Part shown: positions 17,599 through 25,864 of the stretch, piece by piece
Layout: each line of letters begins with the position of its first letter
How positions within the stretch are numbered: position 1 is the stretch's first letter
Assembly: GCF_008360935.1 (NCBI RefSeq)
Contig: NZ_SRXO01000028.1
Location: forward strand, 1-64,000
Direction of reading: 5' to 3'
Length of the DNA: 64,000 nucleotides
Source: Siccirubricoccus phaeus
GTDB lineage: Bacteria; Pseudomonadota; Alphaproteobacteria; Acetobacterales; Acetobacteraceae
The notes under the pieces: model-generated
What the model saw: only the letters and a program-made list of their open reading frames with translations
What the model was told of the DNA's origin: nothing
Database searches by the model: none
Program-made: the position numbers and the translations under genes

Positions 17599-18696
17599 TC
17601 ATGCCCCCCTTGTGGCCGGATATGCGCGGCCTTTCCAGCCCGCCTTCCGGCCGAGCGCCGCCCGCCCCAGCGCATCCCATTGAATCGCCAGGGCGACCAG
17701 CACCGTCAGCGGGTGCAGCGGCACGCTCCACCAGGGCTCGCGCACCCGCCAGGTGAGCAGGGCGCGCAGCCCGAGGGAGAGGCCGAGCGCCGCCCAAGCC
17801 AGCCCCGCCGGCAACAGGGCGAAGGGGGCGAGGTGGCCGCCCGCCAGCAACAGGGTCCAGACCGGCAGGCCGAGCGGCGTCGCCATCCCCTCCCGCGCAT
17901 TCTTCACGAAGCCGGCCCAGGCCTCGCCCAGGCCGCGATACATCCGGCAGGTGGCAAGCGGCGCGCCATCCACCACTTCCGTCCGCAACCCGGCGGCGCG
18001 GCAGCTTCGGGCCAGGGCCATGGCCTCATGCAGCACGCCGCGCAGCGCGGCATGGCCGCCCACCGACTCATAGGCGGCGCGCTCGCAGAGCAGGAGCTGG
18101 CCGCAGGCGGCGGCCAGCGCCGGGTGGCGGGTGAAGGCGCGGCCGATGCCGGGCAGGTAGCCCAGCAGCAGCAGGTTGATGGCCGGCACCGTCAACGCCT
18201 CCCCCAGGCTGCCGATCGCCTGGCACGGCACGCCGGAGACCAGCGCCACCCGCCGTTCCACAGCATGCGCGGCCATGGCGGCGGCGGCCTGCGGCGCCAG
18301 CCGCACATCGGCATCGAGGAACAGCAGATGCGTGCCCCGCGCCGCCTCGGCCAGCTTCGCGCAGGCATGCACCTTGCCGGTCCAGCCCGGGGGCAAGGGC
18401 GGCGCCGCCAGCAGCCGCACCCGGGCATCCGCCGCGGCAAGCCGCGCCACGATCTCCCCGGTGCCGTCCGAGGAGCCGTCATCCATCACCAGAATCTCCA
18501 CCGCGACGCCCTGGCTGGCCCGCGCGGCTTCCACGCAGGCGGCGATGTTCGCCGCCTCGTCGCGCGCCGGGATCAGCACCGAAACCAGCACCCCTGGCGC
18601 CGGCACAGGCCGCAAGCGCGGCAGCAACAGCAAATTCGCCGCGGCCAGCAGCACGGGCAATGCCGCCAGAAGCAAAACCGCACAGGCCATCGTCAC
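17599..18696 (-). CDS. Family 2 glycosyltransferase (CrtQ/HpnB-like)
   Basis: A 365-residue membrane glycosyltransferase. It has an N-terminal membrane helix, then a GT-A domain with SVLIPARDEAANI, MDDGSSDGTGEIV, GKVHACAKL and the metal-binding FLDADVRL, and ends with several hydrophobic helices. The family includes CrtQ, which glucosylates C30 carotenoic acid, and HpnB-like proteins. The start overlaps the acyltransferase stop (ATGA), giving translational coupling, and hpnCD follows after 66 bp. The CrtQ role is inferred from the neighbouring desaturases and acyltransferase. Confidence 0.8.
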   Translation of the reverse strand: MTMACAVLLLAALPVLLAAANLLLLPRLRPVPAPGVLVSVLIPARDEAANIAACVEAARASQGVAVEILVMDDGSSDGTGEIVARLAAADARVRLLAAPPLPPGWTGKVHACAKLAEAARGTHLLFLDADVRLAPQAAAAMAAHAVERRVALVSGVPCQAIGSLGEALTVPAINLLLLGYLPGIGRAFTRHPALAAACGQLLLCERAAYESVGGHAALRGVLHEAMALARSCRAAGLRTEVVDGAPLATCRMYRGLGEAWAGFVKNAREGMATPLGLPVWTLLLAGGHLAPFALLPAGLAWAALGLSLGLRALLTWRVREPWWSVPLHPLTVLVALAIQWDALGRAALGRKAGWKGRAYPATRGA

Positions 18697-19604
18697 CGCC
18701 GGCCAAGGGGGGCTTTGCCCCCCTTGAACCCCCCACCAAAGGCCGAAGGGCCTTTGGAAACCATATTTTCCCCGCCCTCCAACCCGTCCGCCCGGGGATC
18801 ATGCCGCGGGTCGAACCGACGCCCGCGCACCAGCGCACCCAGCCGGCGCCACACCTGGTACACGCCACCCATCCCCGCGCGCCCGCGCAGCACCGGCAGA
18901 AAACGCGACGGATCGCGCGCCATGGCATCCGTGGCCAGGCGATCCATTACCGCCTCCAGCGCGCGGGCCAGCGCCGCTTCCCGCGCAACGCGATCCATGG
19001 CGGCCAGGGCCGCACCCTCCAGCGGCGGGCCGAACGCCGCCAGCATCTCCGGCGCCTGCTCCGACCAGAAGGGGTATTCCAGCGCCAAAGGCAGAAACCG
19101 TGCCCTCGGCGCCAGCTCCGCCAGCCGCACCAGCCCCGGCGCGATCGGCACCGGGCGCTGCCGCACATCCACGAAGCGGCCCGGCGCATTCAGCCACAGC
19201 ATATGGCCCGGCAACGCCAGCACCTCCTCCGCCACGCGGAGGAAGGCCAGCGCCCCGAGCACCGAATGCTGCGCCACCCCGAACACGCCGATGCGCCGCA
19301 TGAAGCCGTATTTCGCCAGCGCCTCGGCATCCATCGGCGTCATCATCCGCCGCCCGGGAAACAGCGCATCGGCGAGCAGCAGGAAGGCCACCCCATCCCA
19401 CCAGGAGGGATGATTGGCATAGACCACCAGCGGCCCGTCCCACCCCGCCTCCGGCACCCCCCAGGCCGCCAGCCTGACCGCCCGCAGATGCCGCCGGGCG
19501 TGCCGCGCGAAGGCGCGGCAGAAGAAGGCGTGCCGCCAGGGCGAGAACAGCGCCGCCGGGCCGGGCCCCGCGCCCCGCGCCGCCGCCGCGCCCCGCCTCG
19601 CCAC
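18693..19604 (-). CDS. PlsC-like acyltransferase (putative carotenoid glycoside acyltransferase)
   Basis: A 303-residue acyltransferase with the catalytic motif NHPSWWD near residue 64 and a downstream substrate motif LNAPGRFVDVRQRP. It starts at a GTG 6 bp after the CrtN-like stop and overlaps the glycosyltransferase start, so it sits inside an operon. In staphyloxanthin synthesis the equivalent CrtO acylates the sugar; the same role is inferred here. The last 30 or so residues (after GLEGGENMV) are encoded by an intergenic-type hairpin repeat (18736-18757) and are unlike the family, so the original C-terminus was probably extended by repeat insertion. Confidence 0.78.
   Translation of the reverse strand: MARRGAAAARGAGPGPAALFSPWRHAFFCRAFARHARRHLRAVRLAAWGVPEAGWDGPLVVYANHPSWWDGVAFLLLADALFPGRRMMTPMDAEALAKYGFMRRIGVFGVAQHSVLGALAFLRVAEEVLALPGHMLWLNAPGRFVDVRQRPVPIAPGLVRLAELAPRARFLPLALEYPFWSEQAPEMLAAFGPPLEGAALAAMDRVAREAALARALEAVMDRLATDAMARDPSRFLPVLRGRAGMGGVYQVWRRLGALVRGRRFDPRHDPRADGLEGGENMVSKGPSAFGGGFKGGKAPLGRR
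18736..18757. repeat. Hairpin repeat CCAAAGGCC-GAAG-GGCCTTTGG inside a coding end
   Basis: A 9-bp perfect stem with a 4-base loop. The same hairpin occurs at 25865-25886, and a variant lies near 47932-47951, both in intergenic DNA after minus-strand genes. Here it falls inside the C-terminal codons of the acyltransferase. Confidence 0.6.
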
Positions 19605-19610
19605 CGCCCG

Positions 19611-21200
19611 CTATTCCGCCGCCAGCCCGGCCCGCAGCGCCTCCCGCTGCCCGGCCCGCTCGGCGTCCGCCGACATGCCGCGCCCGCCGAAATCCTGGTC
19701 CAGCGCATCGGCGGCGATCCAGCCGGACATCATCACCATCGGCATCCCCGGCCCCGGATGCGCCGCCCCGCCCGCCAGATACAGCCCCTTCACCGTTTTC
19801 GAGCGGTTCCCCGGCTTGAACGCGCCCAGGAAGGCCCCGTGCGAGGCCAGCCCGTAGATCGCCCCCTGCAGCACCCGGTAGCGATTATGGATATCCGCCG
19901 GCGTCAGCCCGCTCTCCACCACGATCCGCTCCTCGATATCCTCCAGCCCGGCCGTGCGCTTCAGCTTCTCCAGGATCACCTGCCGATAGGCCGGGAAGAT
20001 CCGCGCCCAATCCTGCCCCGGCCGCAGATGCGGCGTGTGCACCAGCACATAGAGCGCCTCGCCGCCCTCCGGCGCCACCGAGGGATCGCTGATCGAGGGC
20101 GCCGCCAGGTAGCAGGTCGGGTCCGGCGCCGGCTCGCCGCGGCCATAGATGGCGTCGAACTCCTCCTCCGCGTCGCGGGAGAAGACGAAATCATGATGCG
20201 CCAGGTGCTCGTAGCGCTGCTTCAGGCCGAGATAGAGCACCACGCCGGAGCAGGCCGGCTCCGGGTGTTTCCGCGCATAGCGCTCCCCCACCTCGCCGCC
20301 CACCAGCTCCCGATAGGTGCGGACGGCGTCCATGTTGGAGATGACCGCCTCGCAGGGGAGGCGTTCGCCGGTGGCGGTCCGGACCGCCGCTACCGCCCCG
20401 CTCTCCAGCTCGAACCCTGCCACCTCCACGCCGGTGCGCAGCTCCACGCCCAGCGAGGCCGCCAGCCTCGCCAGCCCCTCCGCCACCGCCCGCGTGCCGC
20501 CCAGCGGATACCAGACGCCCTCGCTCGCCTGCATGTCGCCGATCGAGCACAGCACCGCGGGCGCCAGATAGGGGCTGGAGCCCACATACTGGCAGAAATG
20601 GTCCAGCATCTGCGCCAGCCGCGCATCGGGCACATGGCCGCGGATCACCTTCGCCATGCTCTGGCCCATGCGCAGCGCCAGCACGTCCCGCATGGTGCCG
20701 GGGGCGAGGTTGCTTTTCAGGTCGATGGTGTCGAGCATCGACTCCACCGGCTTCCAGAAGAAGAATTTCTCCGAGACCTCGTGCAGGTGCCGCGCCACCT
20801 GCTGGAAGCGGACATAGCCGCTTCCCTGCTGCCCCTGCGGCGCGAAGCGGTCCATCGCCGCCGCCATGGTGCCGACGTCTTCCAGCAGGTCGATCCGCGT
20901 GTTGTCGGCGAAGAAGCAGCGCCATTGCGGGTCGAGGCGCAGCAGCGGCAATTCGGCCGCCTGGTCGCGCCCCGCCTCGGCATAGATCCGGCGCAGCACG
21001 CGCGGCACGGTGAGGATGGTGGGGCCCATGTCGAAGCGGAAGCGGCCGCTGCCATCCGGCGCCTCCAGATGCAGCACCGCCGCCTTGCCGCCCAGCCAGG
21101 CATTGCGTTCCAGCACCACCACCCGGTGGCCGCGCGCCGCCGCCACCACGGCCGCCGCCAGCCCCCCCAGCCCGCCGCCGACCACCACCACCCGTACCAT
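19611..21200 (-). CDS. CrtI/CrtN-family carotenoid oxidoreductase (CrtN- or CrtP-type), copy 2
   Basis: A 529-residue flavoprotein. FAD motif VVVGGGLGGLAAAV at the N-terminus, DMGPTILTVPRVL, and the family C-terminal signature YLAGGAAHPGPGMPMVMMSG. The family covers phytoene and diapophytoene desaturases and the terminal oxidases CrtP/CrtNb. Having two such genes beside hpnCDE suggests one desaturates squalene or diapophytoene and the other oxidises the end methyl group; sequence alone does not tell me which. The SD GAGGGAGAG precedes ATG 21200. It is followed closely by the acyltransferase gene. Confidence 0.82.
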   Translation of the reverse strand: MVRVVVVGGGLGGLAAAVVAAARGHRVVVLERNAWLGGKAAVLHLEAPDGSGRFRFDMGPTILTVPRVLRRIYAEAGRDQAAELPLLRLDPQWRCFFADNTRIDLLEDVGTMAAAMDRFAPQGQQGSGYVRFQQVARHLHEVSEKFFFWKPVESMLDTIDLKSNLAPGTMRDVLALRMGQSMAKVIRGHVPDARLAQMLDHFCQYVGSSPYLAPAVLCSIGDMQASEGVWYPLGGTRAVAEGLARLAASLGVELRTGVEVAGFELESGAVAAVRTATGERLPCEAVISNMDAVRTYRELVGGEVGERYARKHPEPACSGVVLYLGLKQRYEHLAHHDFVFSRDAEEEFDAIYGRGEPAPDPTCYLAAPSISDPSVAPEGGEALYVLVHTPHLRPGQDWARIFPAYRQVILEKLKRTAGLEDIEERIVVESGLTPADIHNRYRVLQGAIYGLASHGAFLGAFKPGNRSKTVKGLYLAGGAAHPGPGMPMVMMSGWIAADALDQDFGGRGMSADAERAGQREALRAGLAAE

Positions 21201-21372
21201 GGGTCTCTCCCTCTTCCGCGCGCGGGCCGCAGGCCGGCCTGAGCATGGCGGGCCGTCGGGGCGGGCTCAACCGATGATCGGCCTGGCCGGAGCTAGAGCG
21301 TGATCGGTTGAGGCCGGGGAAATCATGCGCTGGAACAGTCGTCACGCGGCGGGTCTTCCACCGGCGCATTCC

Positions 21373-22956
21373 CTACTCCGCCGGCGTATAGGCCGGCGCC
21401 AGCCCGGCCAGCCCGCCGCCTTGCGGCGCCGGGCGCAGCCCGAGATCCCGCGCCAGCAGCCCGGCGGTGATCCGCGCCCCCTCATAGATCACCGGCAGCC
21501 CGCTGCCGGGATGGGTGCCGCCGCCCACCAGATACACCCCCTCCACCCCGGCGAAGCGGTTGCGCGGCCGGAAGCCCAGCATCTGGCCCAGATCATGGCT
21601 GAGGTTGAAGGTGGCGCCGAAGCCCACCGCGTAACGCGCCTGCCAATCCTCGGGCGTCACCATCACCTCGGCGCGGATGCGGGGTTCGATGTCCGGCAGG
21701 CCGATCGCCCGCAGCCGGTCCAGCGCCAGGCGGCGATAGCGTGGCGCCTCGCGCGCCCAGTCGATGCCCGCCCCCCGGCGCAGATTGGGCACCGGCACCA
21801 GCAGATAGAGGCTGCTATGCCCCGCCGGCGCCATGGAGGGATCGGTCGCGCCCGGATGGTGCAGATAGAGGCTCGGCATATCCGGGATCTCCCCGGATTC
21901 GATCTGGCGGATGTTGCGCCGGTACGCCTCCGCCAGAAGCACGGTGTGGTGGGCAAGACCGGGGAAGCTGCCCTCCACGCCGAGATAGAGCATGAAGGTG
22001 GAGCAGGAATAGCGCGCCGCGGCGATCCGCCGGTCCGGCCAGAGGCGCCGCAGCGCATCCGGGATCAGGCGCGGGATGGCGTGGGCGAAATCGGCATTCA
22101 CCACCACCGCGTCCGCGGCATGGCGCGCCCCGCCCGATTCCACCCCCACCGCGCGGCGGCCGGCGAAGGCGATGCGCTCCACCGGCGTTTCCAGCCGGAT
22201 CTCCACCCCGAGCCTCGCCGCCACCCGCGCCATGGCGGCGGCGACCGCGCCGCAGCCGCCGCGCGGATGGAAGATGCCATGCTCGTATTCCAGGAAGCTG
22301 AGGATGGTGAACAGGCTGGGGCAGCGGAACGGGCTCATCCCCAGATATTTGGACTGGAAGGAGAAGGCGAGGCGCACCCGCGGGTCGCGGAAATGCCGGG
22401 CCAGATCCTGGTCCAGGCTGCGATGCGGCCGCAGCAGGGCCAGGCTGCGCAGCAGGGACGGGGAGAGGTGGTCGCACAGGCCGCAGAAGGGCCGTTCCAG
22501 CACCGGGCGGAAGGCCTCCAGCTTGCGGCGATTCTCCGCCAGGAAGCCGTGCAGCCCGCGCGCATCGGCGGGGCAGAGCCGGGCGATCTCCGCCTCCATC
22601 CGGGCGAGGTCGGGCGTCGCGTCCAGCGTCGCGGCGCCCTCGAAGACCAGGCGGTATTGCGGGTCCAGCCGAAGCAGCTCCACCTCCGCCGCCAGCTCGG
22701 CGCCGCAGGCGGCGAAGATCTCGGCGAGGATGCGGGGGTAGAGGAAGAAGGTGGGGCCGAGGTCGAAGCGGTAGCCGCCCGGCGCTTCCAGCGTGCGGCT
22801 GCGGCCGCCGATCGCCGCATCCTTCTCGAACAGGATGACGCGCGCCCCCTGGGCGGCCAGCAGCATGGCGGCGGCGAGGCCCCCGGGGCCGGCGCCGATG
22901 ACGGCGATGCGGGGGCGATGGGGCCAGAGCGCAGGCGAGGCGGGCAGGGCGGTCAT
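21373..22956 (-). CDS. CrtI/CrtN-family carotenoid desaturase, copy 1
   Basis: A 527-residue flavoprotein, the first gene of the minus-strand cluster. It has the FAD motif VIGAGPGGLAAAML, FDLGPTFFLYPRIL and the C-terminal signature LVGGGTHPGSGLPVIYEGAR, which is closer to classical desaturases than copy 2. I therefore tentatively take this one as the squalene/diapophytoene desaturase. A 172-bp gap with a repeat fragment (TAGAGCGTGATCGGTTGAGG near 21295) separates it from copy 2. No convincing ribosome binding site is seen before ATG 22956. Confidence 0.82.
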   Translation of the reverse strand: MTALPASPALWPHRPRIAVIGAGPGGLAAAMLLAAQGARVILFEKDAAIGGRSRTLEAPGGYRFDLGPTFFLYPRILAEIFAACGAELAAEVELLRLDPQYRLVFEGAATLDATPDLARMEAEIARLCPADARGLHGFLAENRRKLEAFRPVLERPFCGLCDHLSPSLLRSLALLRPHRSLDQDLARHFRDPRVRLAFSFQSKYLGMSPFRCPSLFTILSFLEYEHGIFHPRGGCGAVAAAMARVAARLGVEIRLETPVERIAFAGRRAVGVESGGARHAADAVVVNADFAHAIPRLIPDALRRLWPDRRIAAARYSCSTFMLYLGVEGSFPGLAHHTVLLAEAYRRNIRQIESGEIPDMPSLYLHHPGATDPSMAPAGHSSLYLLVPVPNLRRGAGIDWAREAPRYRRLALDRLRAIGLPDIEPRIRAEVMVTPEDWQARYAVGFGATFNLSHDLGQMLGFRPRNRFAGVEGVYLVGGGTHPGSGLPVIYEGARITAGLLARDLGLRPAPQGGGLAGLAPAYTPAE

Positions 22957-23109
22957 GCGCTACCGATACGGCCTTGTCCCGCGGCGGCGCGTCAATGGCC
23001 GTGCCGCAAGGAACCGCCTACTCGCGGTTGCGTGACCTGGAGGGCGTTTCCGCCAAGAGTGGGGAGGGCCGGCCGATGCCGGGGGGAAAGCCCCCGGCAT
23101 CGTCAGCCG

Positions 23110-23226
23110 TCAGGCGCCGAGGCGGAGGCCGCCGCGCATTTCGTCGAAGCCTTCGCGCTGGGCTTCGTGGTCGGTGAAGAGGCCGGCAACCACCAGGGCG
23201 GCAAGGCCGATCAGGAACGGGAACAT
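23110..23226 (-). CDS. 38-residue small membrane protein
   Basis: A short frame starting MFPFLIGLAALVVAGLFTDH and ending MRGGLRLGA. A hydrophobic helix of about 15 residues is followed by a charged tail (HEAQREGFDEMRG), a layout typical of real single-pass small proteins. AAGGA lies 11 bp before the ATG. It sits upstream of the carotenoid genes on the same strand, 153 bp from the first CrtN-like start. Function unknown. Confidence 0.6.
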   Translation of the reverse strand: MFPFLIGLAALVVAGLFTDHEAQREGFDEMRGGLRLGA

Positions 23227-23351
23227 GGTCGAGGGATCCTTACGGGTTGAGTTCCTCCCTACCCTCGGCACTCAATGTTGCAGTGCACCATGGCGTTTTC
23301 AAGGCGGAATTGCTGCGTTGCGTCTCACGCATTATGCCCGGATGTGGCAGG
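23227..23351. other. Upstream region of the small membrane protein gene
   Basis: A 125-bp stretch with locally lower GC (GAGTTCCTCCCTACCCTCGG, then CACTCAATGTTGCAGTGCAC) that includes the imperfect palindrome TGCAGTGCA. It probably contains the promoter for the minus-strand genes to its left. I cannot name a specific site. Confidence 0.25.
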
Positions 23352-23580
23352 GCGTGATCGCCGCTGTCCCACCACCATGCCGGGGCCACGCCAAGCGTGA
23401 TCGCCGCTGTCCCACCACCATGCCAGGGGCCACGCCAGGCGTGATCGCCGCTGTCCCACCACCATGCCAGGGGCCACGCCAGGCGTGATCGCCGCTGTCC
23501 CACCACCATGCCAGGGGCCACGCCAGGCAGGATCGCCGCCGTCCCACGCCCGTATCGGGACACGGTAGGCATGGTCGCCG
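23352..23580. repeat. 44-bp tandem repeat array
   Basis: The unit begins GCGTGATCGCCGCTGTCCCA and ends CATGCCAGGGGCCACGCCAG. Copies start at 23352, 23395, 23439 and 23483 (the first is 43 bp, the others 44 bp). A diverged fifth copy starts near 23527 and a fragment near 23566. Because 44 is not a multiple of 3, it cannot be a protein repeat in one frame, so it is most likely non-coding. Near-identity of copies 2-4 points to recent expansion. Confidence 0.85.
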
Positions 23581-23660
23581 CAGTCGTCTCCAATGCCTGG
23601 AGGCTCCATGCCTTGAGGCGGGGGGGGCATGACCGCCCCCGTTGAAACCGGCCGCCTGAT

Positions 23661-23687
23661 GCCCGCCGCGGCTTTGCCGCGGCGGGC
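23661..23687. repeat. Strong hairpin GCCCGCCGCGGC-TTT-GCCGCGGCGGGC
   Basis: A perfect 12-bp stem with a 3-base loop, no T-run on either side. A degraded relative (GGACGCGGCTCTGCCGCGGCC) lies near 46662-46682. Both sit about 70-90 bp downstream of a minus-strand stop codon, next to the hairpin listed at 23723-23753. The pair forms a composite 3' repeat. Confidence 0.6.
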
Positions 23688-23722
23688 TGTGCGAGTCCTC
23701 GGAAAGGCAGCGCCTCCGGGGC

Positions 23723-23753
23723 CCCCACGGCGTCGCGCAGCGACGTCGTGGGG
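23723..23753 (-). terminator. Conserved 3'-UTR hairpin after the Bug-type gene
   Basis: Immediately after the TAG stop (23758-23756) the minus-strand transcript reads CCCCACGACGTCG-CTGCG-CGACGCCGTGGGG, a 13-bp stem with one mismatch. The same hairpin follows the stop of the dehydrogenase gene at 46721-46751. There is no U-run, so it may act as an mRNA 3' stabiliser or part of a terminator. Confidence 0.5.
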
Positions 23754-23755
23754 AG

Positions 23756-24694
23756 CTAATCCGCGCGCCAGCCGAGGCGCCGCTGCAGCCAGCCGCGATA
23801 GGCGAGGCTGGTCGATTCCGGCGGCGGGGCCAGTTGCGGGTATTCCGCCCCCGGCAGCAGCCGCAGCCCGGGCACCAGCGCCGCCCTGCCTTCCTCCACC
23901 CAGCGTTGCGCCGCGCCGCGCCACAACGCCACGGTATTGCCCGGCGTCAGCGCCGGCAGCACCACCATGGCCTGCAGCCGGGCATGCGCCGCGGCGATCA
24001 GCAGCGCGGCGCGCAGCTCGGGCGGGCCGGCGGTCTCCAGCAGCGGGCCCAGCGCGGCATCCAGCGCCAGCCAGGGTTGCAGGCCGAGCGCCGCCAGCCG
24101 GGCAGGGGCGTCCGCGCCCTGCAGCAGCAGCGCGTTCACCGCGCCCTCGCGCAGCGCCGCCTCCGCCGCCGGGCCGCCGAGGCCGGCCACCGGCCGGGCC
24201 GGCACGCCCAGCAGGTCCAGCGCCAGCAGCGCCGCCATGCCGGGATGGTCCGGCGTGGGCAGGGCGATGCGCGCCGGCGGTGCGCCCCGGGCCGGCGGCG
24301 CGTGCGGCCCGGCCAGCAGCACCGGCGCCTCCGCCCCGCAGACCGGCAGCCAGCCGGAGGCCTCGAACCGCGCCCGCGGATCGCCGATCAGCCGGGCCTG
24401 CAGCGCCGCGCCGGGCAGCACCAGCAGGGCGCGGCCATCCGGGGCCGCGGCCGTCGCGAAGCGGTTGGCCGCCGTCACCCCATCCGGCCCGCCCAGCACC
24501 ACCGGGTGCAGCGCCACCGCCGTGGTGGCGCCGCGGGCCAGCGAGGCCGCCAGCCGTACCGCCCATTGCGCCAGGGGGCCGTCCCCCGGGCCCGGCACCA
24601 GCAGCTCCGCCGCGGCCGGCAGCACCGCTCTGGCCGGGCTGGCGGCCAGCAGCGTGGCGGCGGCGGCGGCGAGGAGCGGGCGGCGGCGCATCAC
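23756..24694 (-). CDS. Bug/TctC-like periplasmic substrate-binding protein
   Basis: A 312-residue protein with a signal peptide (MMRRRPLLAAAAATLLAASPARA). It has the size and layout of tripartite tricarboxylate transporter binding proteins (Bug family), including ALRGAAQRWVEEGR-like C-terminal helices and TAANRFATAAAPDGRALLV. It is a diverged member, lacking the usual R-P-I-R-hydrophobic start strand. Ligand unknown. Apt follows upstream on the same strand with 4 bp between, so the two may be co-transcribed by chance arrangement rather than shared function. Confidence 0.65.
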   Translation of the reverse strand: MMRRRPLLAAAAATLLAASPARAVLPAAAELLVPGPGDGPLAQWAVRLAASLARGATTAVALHPVVLGGPDGVTAANRFATAAAPDGRALLVLPGAALQARLIGDPRARFEASGWLPVCGAEAPVLLAGPHAPPARGAPPARIALPTPDHPGMAALLALDLLGVPARPVAGLGGPAAEAALREGAVNALLLQGADAPARLAALGLQPWLALDAALGPLLETAGPPELRAALLIAAAHARLQAMVVLPALTPGNTVALWRGAAQRWVEEGRAALVPGLRLLPGAEYPQLAPPPESTSLAYRGWLQRRLGWRAD

Positions 24695-24698
24695 CCGC

Positions 24699-25244
24699 TC
24701 AATCGTCGTAGCGCAGCAGCGTCTCGCATGGCACGTCCAGGCGCTGGCGGCCTTTGAGGAAGGTCAGCTCGATCAGCGCCGCGGTGGCCGGCACCTCCGC
24801 CCCTGCCCGGCGCAGCAGGGCGACGCCCGCCGCCATGGTGCCGCCGGTGGCCAGCAGGTCGTCCAGCAGCACCACCCGCTGGCCGGGCGCCACCGCATCG
24901 GCCTGCATCTCGATCCGGTCCGTGCCGTATTCCAGCGCGTAGTCCAGCCCGACCGTCGCGCCCGGCAGCTTGCGCGGCTTGCGCAGCATGATGAAGCCGA
25001 GGCCGAGTTCGAGGGCCAGCGGCGCGGCGATGAGGAAGCCGCGGCTTTCGATGCCGGCGAGCAGGTGCGGCTGGTAGGGGCGGATGGCGGCGGCGAGGCG
25101 CGCCATGGCGGCCTGCCAGGCCGGCCCGTGCCGCAGCAGGGTGGAGATGTCGTAGAACAGGATGCCGGGCTTCGGGAAATCCGGAATGCCGCGGATATGG
25201 GCCTTGAGGTCGATATCGGCGGTCTCGCCGGGGCTGAGAGGCAT
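24699..25244 (-). CDS. apt: Adenine phosphoribosyltransferase
   Basis: A 181-residue enzyme converting adenine and PRPP to AMP (purine salvage, cytosol). Diagnostic parts are [34 protein letters not shown] and the PRPP loop [14 protein letters not shown]. Length matches the family. ATG 25244 gives the normal Apt N-terminus. Confidence 0.95.
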   Translation of the reverse strand: MPLSPGETADIDLKAHIRGIPDFPKPGILFYDISTLLRHGPAWQAAMARLAAAIRPYQPHLLAGIESRGFLIAAPLALELGLGFIMLRKPRKLPGATVGLDYALEYGTDRIEMQADAVAPGQRVVLLDDLLATGGTMAAGVALLRRAGAEVPATAALIELTFLKGRQRLDVPCETLLRYDD

Positions 25245-25341
25245 GGGCCGGGAGCACCCTTCGCTACGGTTGCGCCCGCCGGGGGCGGCGCGGGAGGTTG
25301 CTCTTACCGCACCCGTCCGGCGCTGTCGCCACCCGGGCGCT

Positions 25342-25533
25342 TCAGCGCTGGCCGGCGCCCCAGAACATCAGCCAGCGGGCCGGCCAGGCCCAGGCGGTGC
25401 CGGCGATGAGGAAGAAGGGGATCTGCAGCGCCCAGTGCAGGCTGAGCACCCAGTCCGCCGCCTGCAGCACCAGGACGACATAGAGGAAAAAGCCGAGAAG
25501 CCCGGCGAGGCTGGCGAGGAGGATGCGCGGCAT
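25342..25533 (-). CDS. DUF2842 small membrane protein
   Basis: A 63-residue protein with two hydrophobic helices ([20 protein letters not shown] and [13 protein letters not shown]) and the ending [14 protein letters not shown], which is the DUF2842 hallmark. Function unknown; common in alphaproteobacteria. ATG 25533 is chosen; an upstream GTG at 25548 would add five residues. It lies between apt and tRNA-Pro. Confidence 0.75.
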   Translation of the reverse strand: MPRILLASLAGLLGFFLYVVLVLQAADWVLSLHWALQIPFFLIAGTAWAWPARWLMFWGAGQR

Positions 25534-25628
25534 GGGCGCCAGATGCACCGCCGCGGCGCTGGCGCCAAGGGATGAAAAACCCCGCCAGCCCTTGCGGGGG
25601 CTGGCGGGGCTTCCCGGCGGCGCCGATT

Positions 25629-25705
25629 TGGTCGGAGCGAGAGGATTCGAACCTCCGGCCCCTGCGTCCCGAACACAGTGCTCTACCAGGCTGAGCTACG
25701 CTCCG
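25629..25705 (-). tRNA. tRNA-Pro (CGG)
   Basis: Reads CGGAGCGTAGCTCAGCCTGG at the 5' end. The anticodon loop TTCGGGA sits within stem CTGTG/CGCAG, the T arm is GGTTCGAATCC, the acceptor closes with CGCTCCG, and A-CCA is encoded. All four arms pair. The anticodon CGG gives proline. Confidence 0.95.
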
Positions 25706-25864
25706 TCGGCCGCGGGTGGCGGGGTATAGCCTTGGTGGTGCTGTGCGGCAAGCGGGTGTTGAGGAAGCGCTGCTCCCCTCGCCGGGCGCAGCGCCCCCCA
25801 CGCCCAGGCCCGAAGGGGCCCTGGAGCTTTGCGCCTCGACCGACGGGTCCAGGACCCAAGGTTT

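Noticed and set aside
15184-19413. Very long plus-strand open frame (1409 codons) opposite the carotenoid genes
   Set aside because: It is a shadow of the real minus-strand genes, created by high GC third positions. Its translation is Arg/Pro/Gln/His-rich without any motif, while the minus strand encodes recognisable enzymes throughout.
12870-22956. Hopanoid synthesis as the purpose of the hpn genes
   Set aside because: No squalene-hopene cyclase or other hopanoid-specific gene is in the cluster, whereas carotenoid-type oxidoreductases, a glycosyltransferase and an acyltransferase are. Squalene could still be shared with a hopanoid locus outside the window.
23352-23580. Tandem array considered as a CRISPR
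   Set aside because: The copies are directly adjacent with a constant 43-44-bp period and no variable spacers, and there are no cas genes.
25368-25676. Protein-like frame overlapping tRNA-Pro ([17 protein letters not shown])
   Set aside because: This is the familiar false protein produced by reading across a tRNA gene; the tRNA structure explains the sequence. The same applies to MQVRVLPGPFAERG at tRNA-Ile2 and GVVPTRGFEPRTY at tRNA-Thr.
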